NCBI GenBank assembly: GCA_017615355.1 | Contig: JAGAAJ010000062.1 | Span: forward strand, 19,237 to 83,236 | Length of the DNA stretch: 64,000 nucleotides | Direction: 5' to 3' | Source: Prevotella sp. | GTDB lineage: Bacteria > Bacteroidota > Bacteroidia > Bacteroidales > Bacteroidaceae | In this document: positions 62,834 through 64,000 of the stretch, piece by piece | Layout: every line of letters begins with the position of its first letter | How positions within the stretch are numbered: the first letter of the stretch is position 1 | Program-made: the position numbers and the translations under genes | Notes under the pieces: model-generated | Databases searched by the model: none | What the model was told of the DNA's origin: nothing | The model's input: only the letters and a program-made list of their open reading frames with translations

Positions 62834-62862
62834 AGCGCAAAGCGTTGCGTACGTTACGCAAC
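62834..62862. promoter_or_regulatory. Candidate LacI-type operator 2
   Basis: GCAAAGCGTTGC and the overlapping perfect palindrome GTTGCGTA-CGT-TACGCAAC (62844-62862), about 40 nt upstream of the transporter -7 box. Confidence 0.6.
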
Positions 62863-62901
62863 ATTTTGCTGTTTTTTCTTTCTCCTGTCAATGAAAAGCA
62901 G

Positions 62902-62909
62902 TACCTTTG
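62902..62909 (+). promoter_or_regulatory. -7 promoter element for the BASS-type transporter
   Basis: TACCTTTG; leader of about 100 nt to the ATG at 63018, including a small hairpin at 62987-63005 (GCACGTTGAAAACGTGC). Confidence 0.7.
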
Positions 62910-63017
62910 CAGCCCAAAAGGCTGCGAGAACGGGCTGCGCCTAAGCAATTGAAACAATTTTCATTGCGTTCGGCTTGCACCGTCCTTGCACGTTGAAAAC
63001 GTGCGAAAAGAGAAGAG

Positions 63018-64000
63018 ATGAGGAACGGACTGCTTCGCTTTGTGAAGGACTGGACGCTGCCAGTGGCAATGGGCCTGGGCACCGTCATCTATCTGGTGTT
63101 TGCCTTCGTGCCGGCATTAGACGGGGCAGCGATGTTCTTTGCGCCGTTGATGGACGACCTGCTGCCCGTGTTTATGTTTCTGGTGCTGTTCGTCACATTC
63201 TGCAAGGTCGACTTCCACCGTATGCGTCCTGTATGGTGGCATTTCTGGGTGTTGCTCTTCAATCTGTTGTTCGTGGGCATCATCATGGCCATCGCCCTCT
63301 ACCTGCCTGCTACTGTTCAAGGGGATTTGCAATCCCCGCACCCCTCACCTCTCACCTCAAAGATTCTTTTAGAGGCCCTGCTGATGTGCGTCATTGCTCC
63401 CTGTGCCACAGCGGCGGCCGTGGTGACGCAGAAACTGGGAGGCTCGCTGGAGCAGATGACCACCTACACATTTCTCTCAAACTTCCTCACCGTGCTGCTG
63501 GTGCCCGTCTGTTTTCCCATGCTGGAGAAAGGTGTCGACGTATCGTTTATGGAGGCCTTTTGGAAGATCTTCTCACAGGTGGTACTCCTCCTGGTTCTGC
63601 CCATGCTGCTGGCCTACATCGTCAAGCACTATGTGCACCGACTGCACCAGCGCATCATCAGCATCCGCGACCTTTCTTTCTATCTGTGGGCATGCTCGCT
63701 GATGATAGTAACGGGAACGACTGTTAAAAACATCGTGCACGCGGAGGCGTCAGTCTTGCTGCTCCTGACCATTGCCTTCTTAGGGTTGGCCATCTGCATC
63801 GTGCAGTTTGCCGTAGGCCGCTTCATCGGCCATTTCTTCGGCCACACCCAAGAGGCCGGCCAGGGCCTGGGGCAGAAGAACACGGCCTTCGCCATCTGGC
63901 TGAGCTACACCTATCTGCATCCACTCTCCTCCGTAGGGCCCGGCTGCTACATCCTATGGCAGAACATCATCAATTCCATCGAGATTTGGCTGCAAAGAAA
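63018..64000 (+). CDS. BASS-family (bile acid:sodium symporter-like) transporter, 3' end outside window
   Basis: 327 residues visible; the frame is open at the right edge. MRNGLLRFVKDWTLPVAMGL begins the first helix; eight or nine membrane helices follow (LLPVFMFLVLFVTFCKVDF; ALLMCVIAPCATAAAVVTQK; VVLLLVLPMLLAYIVKHYV; NTAFAIWLSYTYLHPLSSVG). The APCATAAAVV and GQKNTAFAIWL segments fit the discontinuous helices of the BASS fold. A cytoplasmic loop (QGDLQSPHPSPLTSKI) comes from an in-frame word array (63321-63360). Divergent from lacI across shared palindromes. Confidence 0.85.
   Translation, partial: MRNGLLRFVKDWTLPVAMGLGTVIYLVFAFVPALDGAAMFFAPLMDDLLPVFMFLVLFVTFCKVDFHRMRPVWWHFWVLLFNLLFVGIIMAIALYLPATVQGDLQSPHPSPLTSKILLEALLMCVIAPCATAAAVVTQKLGGSLEQMTTYTFLSNFLTVLLVPVCFPMLEKGVDVSFMEAFWKIFSQVVLLLVLPMLLAYIVKHYVHRLHQRIISIRDLSFYLWACSLMIVTGTTVKNIVHAEASVLLLLTIAFLGLAICIVQFAVGRFIGHFFGHTQEAGQGLGQKNTAFAIWLSYTYLHPLSSVGPGCYILWQNIINSIEIWLQR
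63321..63360. repeat. In-frame hairpin and word array in the transporter gene
   Basis: GGGGATTTGCAATCCCC hairpin followed by CACCCCTCACCTCTCACCTC words, encoding a Pro/Ser-rich loop. Confidence 0.65.

Overview
The window reads as chromosome of a Bacteroidales bacterium, most like Prevotella or a close relative. The family content is typical of that group: TonB/ExbD systems, SusB-type GH97, BT4734-like primase, HU-type proteins and C-terminal tails ending in a G-R-R-V...GLYI pattern. Almost every transcription unit starts at the Bacteroidetes -7 element TAnnTTTG, and genes mostly lack a Shine-Dalgarno sequence. No rRNA, insertion sequence, integrase or CRISPR array is visible. There are two tRNA genes, Lys-CTT and Met-CAT.

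Region by region. 0-1.6 kb holds a surface polysaccharide export protein (cut by the window edge) and rfbA on the minus strand. 1.7-4.9 kb holds an unknown gene behind three 22-bp direct repeats, then a coiled-coil/zapA/rny unit. 4.9-9.8 kb has a DUF1573 protein, an AraC-type membrane regulator coupled to a GH105 hydrolase, and a large LruC-type lipoprotein. 10-18.9 kb is mostly housekeeping: tRNA-Lys, endonuclease/phosphatase, rhomboid, HU, CYTH, aldo/keto reductase with a sugar mutarotase, prfB, a glycine-zipper lipoprotein, an RlpA-like protein and gdhA.

19.0-29.0 kb is the accessory segment and the most interesting part. It is bounded by a 56-57 bp inverted repeat (terminator hairpin plus GTACGAAA words), and further copies of the word array lie inside it. 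It carries two eukaryotic-type Ser/Thr kinases, one fused through a membrane segment to an FKBP-type prolyl isomerase. It then carries a smalltalk-like 45-residue protein, an HU-like DNA-binding protein, a 4 x 21-bp iteron-like array, two small proteins sharing an AP(V/I)GQ...HV motif, a P5/lysozyme-like phage protein, a palindrome-rich intergenic site, and a BT4734/DUF3987 primase-helicase-like protein overlapping an unknown ORF by 70 nt. It looks like a domesticated or satellite-type mobile element.

29.1-44.1 kb is core: an ExbB-ExbD-ExbD-TonB-PstS-TPR operon, aspC, a zinc-ribbon/PEGA membrane protein, ribBA overlapping an LptF/G permease, an adhesin-domain secreted protein, a START-like protein, tRNA-Met, and surE coupled to lpxB. 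44.2-64 kb is a long carbohydrate and outer-membrane region, nearly all minus strand: GH97, GH9, DUF4380, Fe-alcohol dehydrogenase, two outer-membrane beta-barrels, an ECF S-component, Gfo/Idh, GH43, two sensor proteins with HisKA-like regions but no ATPase domain, an SDR protein and a LacI regulator. A divergent BASS-type transporter begins at the right edge, with LacI-like palindromes and a candidate small RNA between it and lacI.

A pattern running through the whole window is short degenerate word arrays. These are 5-9 nt words repeated imperfectly for 25-110 bp, with a different word at each locus. They occur in intergenic regions and also in frame inside several genes.
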